From contig CP051140.1 in the NCBI GenBank assembly GCA_001592805.2, forward strand, positions 2,109,501 to 2,173,500: a stretch of DNA of 64,000 bases, written 5' to 3'. Position numbers and translations under genes: made by a program. Numbering within the stretch: the stretch's first letter is position 1; every line of letters starts with the position of its first letter. The notes under the pieces are model-generated. The model was not told the origin of the DNA. It worked only from the letters and a program-made list of their open reading frames with translations, and searched no databases. This stretch comes from Peltaster fructicola (lineage: Eukaryota; Ascomycota; Dothideomycetes). Below are positions 32,121-43,477 of this stretch, piece after piece.

Positions 32121-33708
32121 TAGGAACATTGAGTACTCGGGAGGAGTGTTCTATACCAGAGTGTGCAGCACCAGCACAACACGTGCTCGCCAGGATGTGA
32201 CGAGGCGTCTGCTGTCAGTCAAATGCTAGCAGTAGCCTTCAATCAAGCAATTCGTTGGCCTCCCACGCTATAGATGTGCCTTCATTGCGTTTCGAGATAG
32301 ACATCTCCGGTCGAATAGCCGATGATTCCTGCGATGGATAGCGAAGAACGCAGCCCCATTGGTTGATGCAATTGTGCTTTATTGTTTTCCGGATATGTAT
32401 CATGCGTTGGCTGGTAGGAAGTCGTACTGCGTACCGCTATAAAGCTGGCATCCCACGATAGGGCGTTCTGTATTATCGAATCGGCGTGGGTTGTGAGTGA
32501 TTTTAGACCTATGATTGTTTGCAAGGCGTTAATCTTGAAGTTCAAGGCAAGGGATGCAAGATGTAGAGTAGAATGCCCGGATCCGCTGCATACATTGATG
32601 CACAAGCTCTGGGGAGAAGCTCATCTAATATGTACCAGAAGATCAGCCTTGGAGATAGTGAGACTGCGGCTGTGTGCGACATGACAGAAAAGCCGTGAAA
32701 CGCATGATTTGAAACGCTGAAAACATCAGGCTGGGCCATGGCTGTCAACTTATCCGGGCCCGTACAGTCTAGGATCCACGGCTCGAAACCTTACCCGTAG
32801 AAGTCTCACTTCGTGTCTCGCTCAAGCCGTGTTGTTCGTGTGCAATCTCGTCCGGCAGGCTCATAGGTCGCCCTGTATATATGCCTGGGCCCGGCAGATT
32901 CGATGACCCCGGTCGTCGTGCAGCATCGAATCCAGGGGATCGTTCGCATCAGCCACAAGGAGACGGTCGCATACCTTGCGTCAAGAATGCAAGCAGCATT
33001 GGTATGGCGCGGGCTCGCATATCCAGGAGAAGCTGACTTCTCGGTCACTCCTTCATATACCTTTCATCAAGCAACAGATGTCGATGCGCGCGCGCGGTCG
33101 GTAATGTAGACCAGTTGAGTTGGCTTGAACTTTGTGTCGCTGACATCGCTCACCGCTGGTGCATCACACCAAGTACGTCAGCAGAGTGATCTACACACTC
33201 ATCATCTCTCCAACGCCAAATTGCCTTAGGAATCGACAGGCCTGAGGTGCTCTTCACCTAATTACTGTGCTGTGTGTTAGCTCGCAAGCGCTGAGTGATA
33301 TTGAAACCTTGTAAGTATTGCCAATCCTTCTAGGCATGGAAGAATCAGCAGGCGCAGATGTGATGGCGTGCCTTCGCTGTCATCGTCGCCTCGTGAGACG
33401 ACGTACGGGTTGAGAAGAGCTGGCGCAATAGATCAGATAGCGCATGTCGTTGCGCAGGAACGAAAGCCATACTGAACCGACTGACTCGTCTCCTAGTCAC
33501 ATCCAGAAGCGACGCGCTCGACCAAATGGCGTGAAGACCCAATCTTATCAACGCGAAAGAGCGCAAAAGTTTTTTGTACCATCATCGTTTGCGGCCTTTG
33601 GTGTTGAACAAAGTCGGGAAGCCATTTAGCTCTGAACCGCACTTTCTCACTTGCAACACCGCTTCCCCAGAGACGGAGCAACCACACCGACAGCAATCAC
33701 CAAGAAAG
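32121..33708. other. Intergenic, 1.6 kb
   Basis: Between two plus-strand genes. Holds the PPR 3' UTR and the TCP11-like promoter. A GCGCGCGCGCGG run lies at about 33088. No gene is recognised. Confidence 0.5.
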
Positions 33709-35754
33709 ATGGGCACACGGCAAAGGACGCATAGCATAGGGGAGGAACAAGATACAGAGCCGCATACACTGCATAACGACGGCGCGAAGTTATCGGCACA
33801 AGGCCGATCACAGCATAGAGCATCACAAGACCACGACAGCCATTCGCCTCCTCCTAAGCAGTTACCACGAACCGAAGACAAACGGACAGACCTACCGGCT
33901 TCGTCACCAACCCCAGTTGTGCTTCAACCTTCACACAAACTTCAACAACAACCAACATCATCTCTCACGACAGAGCAAACGCCACTCATGCCAGCCATAC
34001 AAGCACAAACAACCATCGAGTTTGCGGAGGACGAGTATCTTGATGACGCCGAGCAGGACGACGAGTGCCCGATGGAACCTCCAATCACACCGGACTCGCT
34101 GTCCGAGCTCGAAACCACTCGCATCTTCAATAACCCCAAGCTCCGTCACGATGTTAATTTCGACAGAGAGCTACACTTCCGTCCAAATCTTGACGGCAGC
34201 CGTGGAAAGCAGAAAACCAAGACGGCCAAAAGATTCTGGAAAGCCGTGGAGACAGAGCTGCGTAAGATCGAAAACTTACACGAGCATCGCGAGGCGGCAC
34301 AAACGACCGCAGAGCACGAAAAGCTCAAAGCTGAAATCAAGACCGTGAGCAAGCGCATTCCCAAGGTCTTTGCCGCCGTGAGAGACATACTCAAATCTCT
34401 TGTGCCAGAGGCGGATCAGAGCAAGATTACGGACCGACTCGACGTCGACCTCATCATGCAGCAGATCGTCAACGGTGTCCTCGACATCGTCAGTCTTGCA
34501 AGCTGGCTTGCTCAGGTCATCAAGACACATTGTGCGCCGATGCGTGATGCCAAGGTCAACTTGATGGAGCAGACTATCAAGCAAGCTGAAAAGGCACAAG
34601 ATCTGCACGTTCTTGCAGATGGCTTACGACAACTTGTCGACATCATGGAGGCAATGAAGCTCGATGTGGCAAATCACCAGATCAGACATATCAGACTGCT
34701 GCTGATCAAGAACACTGTCGACTTTCAGCAGCGCTACAATGCTCATCGTATCAGCATTAATAGGCTGGACACCAACAAGGCTCTCACATGGCTGAAATGC
34801 GAGATAGCTCTCATCTACTCCGACATCCAGCACTCTACACCATTGGACGCAGTCTGCTCTGCATTGCTATGGGACATGATCTCGCCGCACGGCTCTGAGC
34901 CTTTCACACCAACGTTCTACCTCGATTTCGACAGACTCAAGTCGATGAGTGCCGAGATACACAACTACATCCACCGAGAGATCTGTCACGCCTTGCTCAC
35001 TGAGCTTCTGGCAGCAGCTAGTGCCGACTATGTCCTTGAAGCCTGGAACCAGCTACGCATCTACTTCGCTGCAGCAACAGAGCCACAAGACTGGTTCGAA
35101 AGCAATGTCGAGAACATCGCAGCACAGATCGCCCGTATCGCTGCCAACGCTCCCGGAGCGAACGAGCAAGAGCCGGCCATCTACAAGACAGCAGTCGATC
35201 GTCTGAGTATGGATCTGAGAAAGGACCACGACACATTTGCTAGACAGAAGGCTACCTTGTTTCACCGTGTTCTTCCCAAGCTGCAGGCTTCGGTGCACAA
35301 GCACAAGAACTTCTCAGCAGTCGAGCTGCAGGACTCATTTGTGCCACAAGTAACCAAGGCTTCTTCAGCACGACCAAATGGCTTCGGCGCTGTGCTGGTT
35401 CCAGCTTTGTTGGCAGTTCCAGCAGATCAAGATGCCACATTGGTCCGCCGTCTCACGCACATCATTGTGCTTCACTGGCAGGTCTGGGCTGAGCTGCTGT
35501 ACTTGAATGAGGAAGACTACGACACCAACGAGCTTGTCACACTGATGCACGGCACACTTCCTTCGGTCAGCGTGTTGGAAGCCGATGTCGCCTACGCTCC
35601 TGCTGTACACAGCGCGGACTCGCCTGTCTCATCCCCTGTGTCAATGAAGGACGAAAATGAGATCGAGCACGAGATCGAGAACGGAGGGCTGGATGATGGC
35701 AGTGAAGACTTCACTTCAGCCACGGAGAACGACAACACCCTCCCAGACTATTGA
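33709..35754 (+). CDS. TCP11/Sok1-family protein
   Basis: 681-residue protein of the T-complex-protein-11 family; yeast Sok1 of this family suppresses loss of cAMP-dependent kinase, so a role around cAMP/PKA signalling is the usual inference. The first ATG is 33709 (MGTRQRTHSIGEEQDTEPH); the open frame further upstream lacks an ATG. Residues 1-125 are disordered, Pro/Gln-rich. The family entry motif PPITPDSLSELETTRIFNNP comes next, then DVNFDRELHFRPN and a long all-helical TCP11 domain to about residue 630. The last 60 residues are acidic (ENEIEHEIENGGLDDGSEDF). No introns are needed. Length is normal for the fungal group. Confidence 0.87.
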   Translation: MGTRQRTHSIGEEQDTEPHTLHNDGAKLSAQGRSQHRASQDHDSHSPPPKQLPRTEDKRTDLPASSPTPVVLQPSHKLQQQPTSSLTTEQTPLMPAIQAQTTIEFAEDEYLDDAEQDDECPMEPPITPDSLSELETTRIFNNPKLRHDVNFDRELHFRPNLDGSRGKQKTKTAKRFWKAVETELRKIENLHEHREAAQTTAEHEKLKAEIKTVSKRIPKVFAAVRDILKSLVPEADQSKITDRLDVDLIMQQIVNGVLDIVSLASWLAQVIKTHCAPMRDAKVNLMEQTIKQAEKAQDLHVLADGLRQLVDIMEAMKLDVANHQIRHIRLLLIKNTVDFQQRYNAHRISINRLDTNKALTWLKCEIALIYSDIQHSTPLDAVCSALLWDMISPHGSEPFTPTFYLDFDRLKSMSAEIHNYIHREICHALLTELLAAASADYVLEAWNQLRIYFAAATEPQDWFESNVENIAAQIARIAANAPGANEQEPAIYKTAVDRLSMDLRKDHDTFARQKATLFHRVLPKLQASVHKHKNFSAVELQDSFVPQVTKASSARPNGFGAVLVPALLAVPADQDATLVRRLTHIIVLHWQVWAELLYLNEEDYDTNELVTLMHGTLPSVSVLEADVAYAPAVHSADSPVSSPVSMKDENEIEHEIENGGLDDGSEDFTSATENDNTLPDY

Positions 35755-36229
35755 TCGCAGCGTCGATCATCCCTCGGCATTCTCATCTCTCGGACCATTC
35801 AAGCGATTGTACACCAATACCCTGCCACGAAGTTGTTTCCTGCATAGCGTGGCGTCAAAGATCGGTATGGTCGCAAGGCCAGCCTGCAGTCGTGGTCATT
35901 TAAGACTGTGGCTATTCTTGTACCGACACTGATACCCTTTCTCGCGCAGCAAAGTCGCTCCCAAGACCAATCTTCGAGCGTTGTACCAATAGGTAGCATA
36001 GTTTAGCAAGGCAGATCTCAGGAAGACATGATTCTTCAGTACATGTACCTGTAATTGAGTGTGACGTACGAGGGGCCTCATTCACTTCACCAATGCTTGA
36101 TCAGTCTCGAAATTTAGGAACGAATGTGCCCGATTACAACAGACGAAAGCAGCGTACATCCCATGCATAGGTGCACAAGCTTGCAATAATCCTGAAGGAC
36201 AGCCTTCCTGTCTTCGATCATCTAGCAAG
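35755..36229. promoter_or_regulatory. Intergenic, CIA1 promoter
   Basis: 475 bp between two plus-strand genes; no gene or specific motif recognised. Confidence 0.45.
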
Positions 36230-37516
36230 ATGCCGTCCATCTCACCACTAGCAACATTCAGTCCTGGCGTTAATTCACGAGCATGGTCGTCCACACCACA
36301 TCCACGTCTACCGATTATAGCCACAGCTTGCTCCGATAAGAGTGTGCGCATATATTCCACGGTCAACTTCGCTCAGCAGTCCTCGATCACAGGAGGTCAT
36401 AAACGCTCAATCCGGTCCTGCGCGTGGAAGCCAAACAGCATTGGCGAGAGTGTGCTCGTAACTGGTAGCTTCGATGCCAGCGCTGGTATTTGGAGACGAT
36501 GGGAAGAGAATGCTGGAGAGGGCGCGCCACCGAAGGAACTGGACTTCACAACCTCACTCGCAGGAGGTGATGGTGCACAAGATGACGAGGACGATGAATG
36601 GCGCTTCGCGGTGATCCTGGACGGCCACGACTCGGAGATCAAGAGTGTAGCATTTGCGCCCTCTGCGCCGCTCCTCGCAACATGCAGTCGAGACAAGAGC
36701 ATATGGATATGGGAAGAGCTGGAGGACGACAATTTCGAAACGGTAGCGGTCCTGCAAGAGCATGAAGGTGATGTGAAATGTGTAGCATGGCACACTGGTG
36801 AGCCGCTACTGGCAAGTGCTAGCTACGATGACAACATACGGCTGTGGAAAGAGGACGACGACGATTGGGCATGTTGTACACTACTTGCCGGTCACGAAGG
36901 CACAGTGTGGTGGGTTGCTTTTGAAGCAGTGGAACCCAAGGACAAGTTGCACAGCTGTACAAACCTCGCAGAAGAACAGAGAGCGTACCTTGAGGAACGA
37001 GCAAAGGCTGGGCCCAGGCTCATATCTTGCTCGGATGACAAGACCATTCGTGTCTGGCAGCGTGTGCCGAAGGATGTACCACAAGAAGCGACTGGACAAA
37101 GGTTACCTAGCATCTGGAAGAACAAACACTTCGAAGAGGAGTGGACAGAGCAGTCACGTTTACCTTCGGCACATGAGCGAGCTATCTATGCTTTGAGCTG
37201 GAGTGCCACAACTGGCAGAGTGGTGAGCTGTGGGAGTGATGGAAAGATTGTCGTCTATGAAGAGCAGTGGAGTACGAAAGTGAGGCAAGGTGAGGACACA
37301 GCCATGTCTGGTACAACACCTCAACCAGATGTTACACAGTCAGGCTTGACGAAATGGGTTGTCATCGCAGAGTACGAGAATGCTCATGATGTGTTCGAGG
37401 TCAATCATGTCGTCTGGGCGCTGAGGGCAGACAAAGCACGTCGAGGTGATGGCGAGGAGATAATCATCAGCACTGGTGATGATGGAGAAGTCAAGGCATG
37501 GACTCTCGATGAGTAA
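36230..37516 (+). CDS. cia1: Cytosolic iron-sulfur assembly WD40 protein CIA1
   Basis: 428-residue seven-bladed WD40 propeller of the CIA targeting complex, which docks Fe-S clusters onto cytosolic and nuclear apoproteins together with Cia2 and Met18. Blades are easy to follow: RAWSSTPHPRLPIIATACSD at the N-terminus, HKRSIRSCAWKP, GHDSEIKSVAFAPSAPLLAT, EHEGDVKCVAWHTGEPLLAS, GHEGTVWWVAFEA, AHERAIYALSWSATTGRV, and a closing VNHVVWALRAD...ISTGDDGEVKAWTLDE. An insert of about 40 residues in the fifth blade and a linker before the last blade are usual in fungal Cia1. Single exon; start context is normal. Confidence 0.93.
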   Translation: MPSISPLATFSPGVNSRAWSSTPHPRLPIIATACSDKSVRIYSTVNFAQQSSITGGHKRSIRSCAWKPNSIGESVLVTGSFDASAGIWRRWEENAGEGAPPKELDFTTSLAGGDGAQDDEDDEWRFAVILDGHDSEIKSVAFAPSAPLLATCSRDKSIWIWEELEDDNFETVAVLQEHEGDVKCVAWHTGEPLLASASYDDNIRLWKEDDDDWACCTLLAGHEGTVWWVAFEAVEPKDKLHSCTNLAEEQRAYLEERAKAGPRLISCSDDKTIRVWQRVPKDVPQEATGQRLPSIWKNKHFEEEWTEQSRLPSAHERAIYALSWSATTGRVVSCGSDGKIVVYEEQWSTKVRQGEDTAMSGTTPQPDVTQSGLTKWVVIAEYENAHDVFEVNHVVWALRADKARRGDGEEIIISTGDDGEVKAWTLDE

Positions 37517-38175
37517 CGCGGCCGTGCTGGGATGACCACCGTTCTAGTCCCGTACGATCCCTGACTGACAGTGAAGGGCTGAGTGAGCACAAGGGTCTCA
37601 TCTGGACAAGTCGTGTGTCACAGATCGTGCTCTCGCCAAGCAAATTGTCGTCCATGAGACCGACGGTTGCGGACATTGGCTCGCATTATAGCGATGGCAT
37701 CGTTGCAGCTAGTCACGTACACACTCTCGAGCACTCGCAGCGAGTGAGCAGACCAAGGGCATGGAAAATCCGGATGGTGATGAGAGTGCGACATGGGAAG
37801 TCGAAGAGAAGGAATACTGCGTGTCAACCTCAGATATACGACTGTCTGGAAATGGCCTGTGCGCAGTGTTATCATTTCTCACAACCGTACATGTACTTCC
37901 TTGCACAAGCATTCGACAAGGCACGAACATCGATACATCGCACTTGGCTATCAGTGGCTGTCTGACCGCTCGTTATTGCCTCAGTCCTTGCTTCTAGCAC
38001 TTTACTTCGACATTTATCCAGCCATCGAAGCCCAATATATCTCAAGAGCACCACCTGCTCGAGTATACCCCATCAGCATGTACAACAGTCTTGTCGATCG
38101 CGACCACTCCTCGGTATCAGCATGTACAACAGTCTTGTCGATCGCGACCACTCCTCGGAACATGCTGTAACGCTA
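37517..38175. other. Convergent intergenic region with tandem duplication
   Basis: Shared 3' flank of CIA1 (+) and the exonuclease (-). Short ORFs here have no recognisable content. A 44 bp tandem repeat sits at its right end. Confidence 0.55.
38071..38158 (+). repeat. 44 bp tandem duplication, two copies
   Basis: Copies 38071-38114 and 38115-38158 begin ATCAGCATGTACAACAGTCT and end CACTCCTCGG; they differ only at the first base. Near identity implies recent origin or an assembly effect. It lies 18 bp from the exonuclease stop codon, so it is probably in that gene's 3' UTR. Confidence 0.9.
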
Positions 38176-39270
38176 TCACCATGCCCACTGCGATCCCCAA
38201 TTTCGTCGTCTCTGAACCACTATCCAACCCTCCTCATCGTCCTCGGCCATGACTTTGGAATCCGCGGATGAACTCTCCAGGACGGTCTGAGTCGTGCTGG
38301 TATTGCCATCAGCTACTGGGCCTGTGGTGACCTCCTCTCTCGTTGCAAGGAGCTCTGAGAGCCTGCTGGCAGTGATTCTTCGAGATTGGCTCTCGGGCAA
38401 GAGCTTGCGCAACTTTTGCTCTCCTTCTGGGCGCCAATATTGCCAATCGCTCGGTCCCAGCGCTTTGGGATTGACGCGACGGTCCTCGTTGTCGGCGTAC
38501 ATCTCGTCTCTAAAGGAGCTGTCAGGTTGCCGAGCCTCTTCAACGCGAGCCTTTGTCGTCTCTATGATCTTCTGCCACCAGCCATCACAGAGCTGGCCGA
38601 GGTATCTCTCGCGCAGACGAGGCATCAACTCGACGTCCTGGCAACAGTATTTCAGCACAGGCTTTGACAGTGGTCTCTTCGCAAAGACGCTGTAGCTTCC
38701 ACCGAGTTCTGGAGCAAACAGATGCTTGCCATTGTTCTTCACCCTCGACCAAGCGATCCACTCAGCCATGGTCAATCCAGCGTCCTCCCTGATACAGTTG
38801 AAGAGCGATTTGAGCCGGTATCGAGACCAAGTACGTGTTGCCAGTTCCATGAGCTGCAAGTCTTCGACACCGCGTAAGTTGACCTGATAGAGGTTGTACA
38901 GAGCATCAGAGTCGCTTCGGACATCGAAGATGACTTTGATGAAGTCTTCCGACTCTAGTATGTCCTTGAGGCTTCGTCCCTTCGAGCCGACTGTCAAGAA
39001 AGCTGCTTTCCCTAGCATGGTCACATCGATGAGGTACACTTTGTCCTCGGGTTCCAGAAGTATCGACACGATCGCAATCGTCCCATGTCGGGACAGGTTC
39101 TCTCCTTCGAGATCCACATACAGACTCGGAGGTAGGCCTTGGTAGGACTCGACCTTGTCCAAGAAGTCCTTCAGTGGTCTAACTGTACTGACGACCTTCC
39201 AATTCATGGCGAAGGTATGTTTGATGGAGGAATGAAAAGTCCTACTCATGAGAGGTACTCTTATAGGCAT
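38176..39270 (-). CDS. DEDD-family 3'-5' exonuclease domain protein
   Basis: 364-residue product with one 3'-5' exonuclease (DnaQ-like/RNase D) domain, predicted to trim RNA or DNA. The first in-frame ATG is 39270 (MPIRVPLMSRTFHSSIKHTF); that stretch is basic and may be a mitochondrial presequence, with MNWKVV an alternative internal start. Exo I is SLYVDLEGENLSRHG (acidic pair Asp and Glu), Exo II is IFDVRSDSDALYNLY with conserved Asp, and Exo III is KYCCQDVELMPRLRERYL with Tyr-x3-Asp spacing, the DEDDy form. Basic helices and a C-terminal EEGWIVVQRRRNWGSQW tail follow. Fungal relatives are usually annotated only as 3'-5' exonuclease proteins. Confidence 0.85.
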   Translation of the reverse strand: MPIRVPLMSRTFHSSIKHTFAMNWKVVSTVRPLKDFLDKVESYQGLPPSLYVDLEGENLSRHGTIAIVSILLEPEDKVYLIDVTMLGKAAFLTVGSKGRSLKDILESEDFIKVIFDVRSDSDALYNLYQVNLRGVEDLQLMELATRTWSRYRLKSLFNCIREDAGLTMAEWIAWSRVKNNGKHLFAPELGGSYSVFAKRPLSKPVLKYCCQDVELMPRLRERYLGQLCDGWWQKIIETTKARVEEARQPDSSFRDEMYADNEDRRVNPKALGPSDWQYWRPEGEQKLRKLLPESQSRRITASRLSELLATREEVTTGPVADGNTSTTQTVLESSSADSKVMAEDDEEGWIVVQRRRNWGSQWAW

Positions 39271-41704
39271 GCGATCGCAAGTCACAGTGCTCCATGCTCC
39301 TACACAGAGTCAATGATGGTGCCCAAGGAGCCGTGCTCATTATGAGCTGCAGACAAGGCCGAGAAGCGAGTCAATCCATTCATTGTCCACGATAACGCAC
39401 TGATGCAGAACAATCGACACACACCGAGTGACGCCTGATGTACGATCTGGCGAAAGCCTGCATTGTCTTGCATCTGCGAGGCGGCATGATCTCGTCTTAT
39501 CTAGCCCGGAAGTGCTGATCGTCCATGGCCTTCTCCTCTGTAAAGGATGTACGCGCCGACTCGATCCATCTCAGGCCCACCCATTCCCGGAAGACGAAGA
39601 GGGTATCTGCTAGCTGGCGACGGGCAGTACCGTACTGCGATGTAAAGCTACACATTCCGGTTGAGAATCTCTATAACGCATACTAAAGGTTGTGCGGCTG
39701 CTGTGATCTCCTACAGCTGTACTACAGGGACCACGCTCAGCATGCTACCCGGACACAGCAGGAGAGGCTTGCCGGTCTTGCTCATCGTCGCTACAACGCC
39801 CCTGGATCGCTTACCTTCGTCTCAAAGTACCGCTGAGAGTTCCAGCTGCGCAATATTGCTGCTTGTGCGGTCATCGCTAGCAGGCTAGAGAAGTGATATT
39901 GATCGGAATCAATCAGGCACAGTAACTATGGATGCCACTGATTTGCGGCGTGCAAGCACATCACGAAGCACACAAGCACCGCAGACGAAGGATATAGCTA
40001 TGCAGCAGGGCTCGACGTCGGTCGTCCATCATCATCGGACGCTCGTTGATCTTGGGGCAATAGCATCGAATACGGTCACTACGTGTACTGTCGCAAGCCG
40101 TCATCGCTCGGCCGGGGTTGATTGATCATTTCCCAGGAAGGCATCTCAAAGACATATGCGAACGTGCCATGGTACGGTAGGCTAGATCTAGGACTGCTGT
40201 GCGTTGGAACCGCAATTAGACACTCTAGGGTAGGATATCAAGTGGCTCTACGAAATGGCCTCTATGTTCAAGGGACGATCTCCTCTACTGCCGTCCGCTG
40301 GCACTTATAGCGATTCAATGAAGGACCCTCCGAGTCATACGCTCACTCATGGAGCTGCCGCGTGTCCTCGTGGAAGAGTGGACTGACCTAGAGCTCGGTG
40401 AAGCATGACGGCGATGCAATTCCTCTCACTCACATTACTATTGGCATGCTCAAGCTCATGTTTCGAGCTGCTGTGGTCGCACGACCGAGTTTGTTCGGTC
40501 ATTCCTCAGCCTTGAAGTCGTTTGAGCACAATCCATACTGCACGGGACTGAGGGAGAGGAGCTTGTGATAGTCTGATAACTGATTGATGGTTGTGATCTA
40601 TGCAGCACGTATCTCACAGTGTCAAATGCTGGTGGTAAGGCTCGTAAGAAGTGTATCTTGCAGATACATGTTGTGTGAGGGCAGTTGCCATGCATGAGGT
40701 CGCTGGGCTTGGCATTGCCTAGCAACTTCCGCGTTTGTGCATGCTTCATCCACCTCACCTTCTGACAAGTTACAACACACTTTGTTCTTGACGGAAATCA
40801 TCAGATATGACCTGCTCAGCCGCTGTACTGACCACTCCTGTAAGCACGCGATCACTGCAGCTCTCAACGTAGCCGCGGCCGACTTCGATGCAAGCTTATC
40901 ACCCTGCTTCTCAGCAACTGCAGGCTGCTCCTCGTACGCTAAGCTGTCTGGACACTCTAGTCCGGCACTCAAGTATCGATCTTGCGTATAGGCTCCTTGG
41001 TCCGTTCCGATAGACGTTCGTCAGCTAGAGATTGTCCATTAACGTCGCCAGCATACTCGAGCGACTTCAAAATGAAAATGCTCCTCCTCGATGTGTGTTG
41101 GAGCTTTCATGAGCCTGCGATACAAAGCAGCATACCAAGAAGATCCAGTGCTTATATGTGAGGAGTACTACCATCCTCCGATCTGAGGGCATCACAAACG
41201 TCAGCCTCGGGCGGCAAACCTCAACTACGAGTCCGAGTTCTGCTGTTCCTACTGTTTGTCAATGAAGAACAAAGCAAGAGCTGTTAAGACACGGAGTAGA
41301 GGCCTGAAGGTAAGCACCACATGGATGTTAATCGATCAAGATCCATCAAATCACCTCTGTGAATCCGAGCTCGAGAAGCACGGCACATCGCTCTCTCTTC
41401 CACTCAGCCTACACTCTCGGGACCTATGTCACACAACGATGACGCACTATCATGTCGTGGAAAGCAGAAGTTGTACACAAGCTCCACAGATTGCACACCT
41501 TTGCACGATCCAGCATCTGCATACCTACCGCTACTTTTCTCCACTGACACGCCGAATCCTAGTCTCCTAGTACTCTATGGGCATGTCTCGCGCATTATCT
41601 CGTCGGATTGGATGCGATCGACTTGACCATTAACAGCTGCACCTTCGGCATTGCTAAAGCCAACAGCATCCTGTATCGTATTTTTCAAATCTGGCATTAC
41701 GACG
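39271..41704. other. Intergenic, 2.4 kb
   Basis: The second largest spacer in the window, between the divergent exonuclease gene and tRNA-Trp. No frame shows a known domain; the longest (about 40.6-40.97 kb, minus) lacks an early ATG. Short direct motifs only. A non-coding transcript or diverged small gene cannot be ruled out. Confidence 0.45.
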
Positions 41705-41776
41705 GGCCTGCTGGCGCAACGGCAGCGCGTTCGCCTCCAGAGCGAAAGGTTATCCGTTCAAATCGGGTGCGGGTCA
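41705..41776 (+). tRNA. tRNA-Trp (anticodon CCA), no intron
   Basis: A complete 72 nt cloverleaf can be folded. The acceptor stem GGCCTGC pairs with GCGGGTC (five Watson-Crick and two G-U pairs) with discriminator A. The D arm reads GCGCAACGGCAGCGC, the anticodon stem TTCGC/GCGAA is perfect around loop CTCCAGA (anticodon CCA), the variable loop is AGGTT, and the T arm is ATCCG-TTCAAAT-CGGGT. A T5 run at about 41781-41785 gives a Pol III terminator. The anticodon and D arm match fungal tRNA-Trp; the acceptor stem is unusual with its two G-U pairs. Confidence 0.9.
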
Positions 41777-42471
41777 AAGTTTTTGCCATCTGGTCCGTAC
41801 GGTGAAAGGCATCACTAGTGAACATAGGCGGAGTCAACGACAGGACCCAGCAAACACTCGACCAGGTGCTGCAGATCGCTTTTGCCCTCGAGCACTGGAC
41901 GGGTGACGTGACCAGATATGCTCCAGATTTTTGAGCTCATGTAGCAATACGCCTTTGCTGAGGGACATCCTAGGACCACCGAGGAGACTTCCGAATTCAG
42001 CACCGAGGACCGTTCTGAGAACTTCCATATGCTATATACAGACGATCCCAAATGCGCGAAGATGCTTTCGCGATGATCACTACTCAGCACTACACTGTCC
42101 TTCCGAAGTGCCAAACTGTGTCAATCTACTTTTCAATAAAGACGGACCTCCGTCCTTGAGAACCCAAGCAGATTTGAAGAGGTATGGAGATCGTCCAGTG
42201 TACATCATCTTGCATGCTTGTACCGGAGAAGCGGCAGCATCAATTAGGAGCGATAACGCCCGTGCGTGCGATAGTCTCCGAGCCTGGTTGATCCATAATT
42301 TTTATTCTCTGAGCCTAGGCGGACGAGTCCATTATACCCACCTGCACCTTCACGATCATCAAACACGCCCTTTTCGCGATTCACGATCACATCACCACAT
42401 ATATACATTACGGCAGGCAATCGAGACGGCCAGCAGGCAACTCTCCACTACACAGTCAACACAACTAGACG
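41777..42471. other. Intergenic, tRNA-Trp to UPS gene
   Basis: Contains the Pol III terminator and the UPS promoter and leader. A 218-codon open frame on the plus strand overlaps UPS exon 1 but has no protein-like composition. Confidence 0.5.
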
Positions 42472-43074
42472 ATGAGAATATTCTCGGCGAAACACGAGTT
42501 CGGATACTCTTGGGACGAGGTATCGACAAACAACTGGCGGAAATATTGTCCGTGGAACGACAAGGCCGAGCATGTCATAGGAGTTGACACATTGAGTCGG
42601 TCACTCGACCCAGAGACTGGCATAGTAGGCATCTTCGACAAATACACTGATCCCGGCTAACACGAGCAGCTTCGCACGGAACGACTGATCACCTGCAAGC
42701 AGAGCGCACCGCAATGGCTGCGTAGCTTCCTTGGATCACAGGACACCTCTCTGGTGTATGAAGTATCATACGTTGATGCAAAGAACAAGCATGTCACGAT
42801 GTGCTCGCAGAACATGACCTGGAACAACCTCCTATCAGTCCAAGAGACAGTCAAATACACACCTAGCTCACAGGGCACGACAACATTCGAACAGACAGCG
42901 AAGATCATAGCACTGTGTGGAGGTTGGCAGAAAATCAAGAACAGCATCGAGGACTTCACAGTTGAGCGATTCGGACAGAATGCGGCCAAGGGACGAGAAG
43001 GATTCGAGCGAGTGTTGGCTGTCAGTCGACAGGCATTCGCCGAGCAGAAGCAACAGCAGAAAATGATGGCATAA
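42472..43074 (+). CDS. PRELI/MSF1-family mitochondrial lipid-transfer protein (UPS2/UPS3-like)
   Basis: 185-residue intermembrane-space protein that, with the small partner Mdm35, carries phospholipid between mitochondrial membranes; Ups1 moves phosphatidic acid and Ups2 phosphatidylserine. Exon 1 is 42472-42624, the 45 nt intron (GTAGGC, GCTAAC branch, AGCAG) is 42625-42669, exon 2 is 42670-43074. The PRELI fold is recognised from MRIFSAKHEFGYSWDEVS, the joint block DPETGILRTERLITCKQSAP and VERFGQNAAKGREGFE near the C-terminus. Length is right for the family. The SWDEV start and NAAKGREG tail point to the Ups2/3 (SLMO) branch, but the branch is inference. Confidence 0.9.
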
Positions 43075-43477
43075 ATGAGCTGAGGTCCGATCAGTGGTAC
43101 CGCAGCCTGCATGCCACTATCGACTCTGCACAATGTTTAGAGCGATGCATTCTACTTATATTGGCATTACAAGCGGTTCAGCGATGGCGTATTGGTTGGA
43201 AAAAGATCAGGAAGATACCAGGACATCTAAGGAAAAGCATCAGGCATGTCGCACACTGAAGTGTTGGAGATTTGGCATTGGTCTTGCTTGCGTTCGAGAT
43301 CATGAAAGCGTGCTATGTGACGATCATATCAGAGCATTTGGAGCGCCTATAACTCCGTATAGAAGCCATATAAACCATATTGGCACTCAATGTCTCTGCG
43401 ATACATCCCTAACGTGTTCAGTGAGGCTGGCTTCGAACTTCCGCTGCTCCTGCATCATTACTTCTCTCACACAATGC
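43075..43477. other. Intergenic, FMT1 promoter and leader
   Basis: 403 bp between UPS and FMT1 on the same strand. The FMT1 frame is open well upstream of the chosen start but the sequence there has no homology character. Confidence 0.45.

Noticed and set aside
40622-40972. 116-codon minus-strand frame in the 2.4 kb spacer
   Set aside because: Begins at TTG, no early ATG, no recognisable domain.
41815-42060. Minus-strand frames with HELKNLEHIW, at first sight like a zinc-metalloprotease HExxH site
   Set aside because: The last residue is Asn, not His, the surrounding sequence is split between frames and no other family feature is visible; probably chance.
41931-42587. 218-codon plus-strand frame upstream of the UPS gene
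   Set aside because: Overlaps UPS exon 1 in another frame; the PRELI exon is clearly the real coding frame and this one has no family signal.
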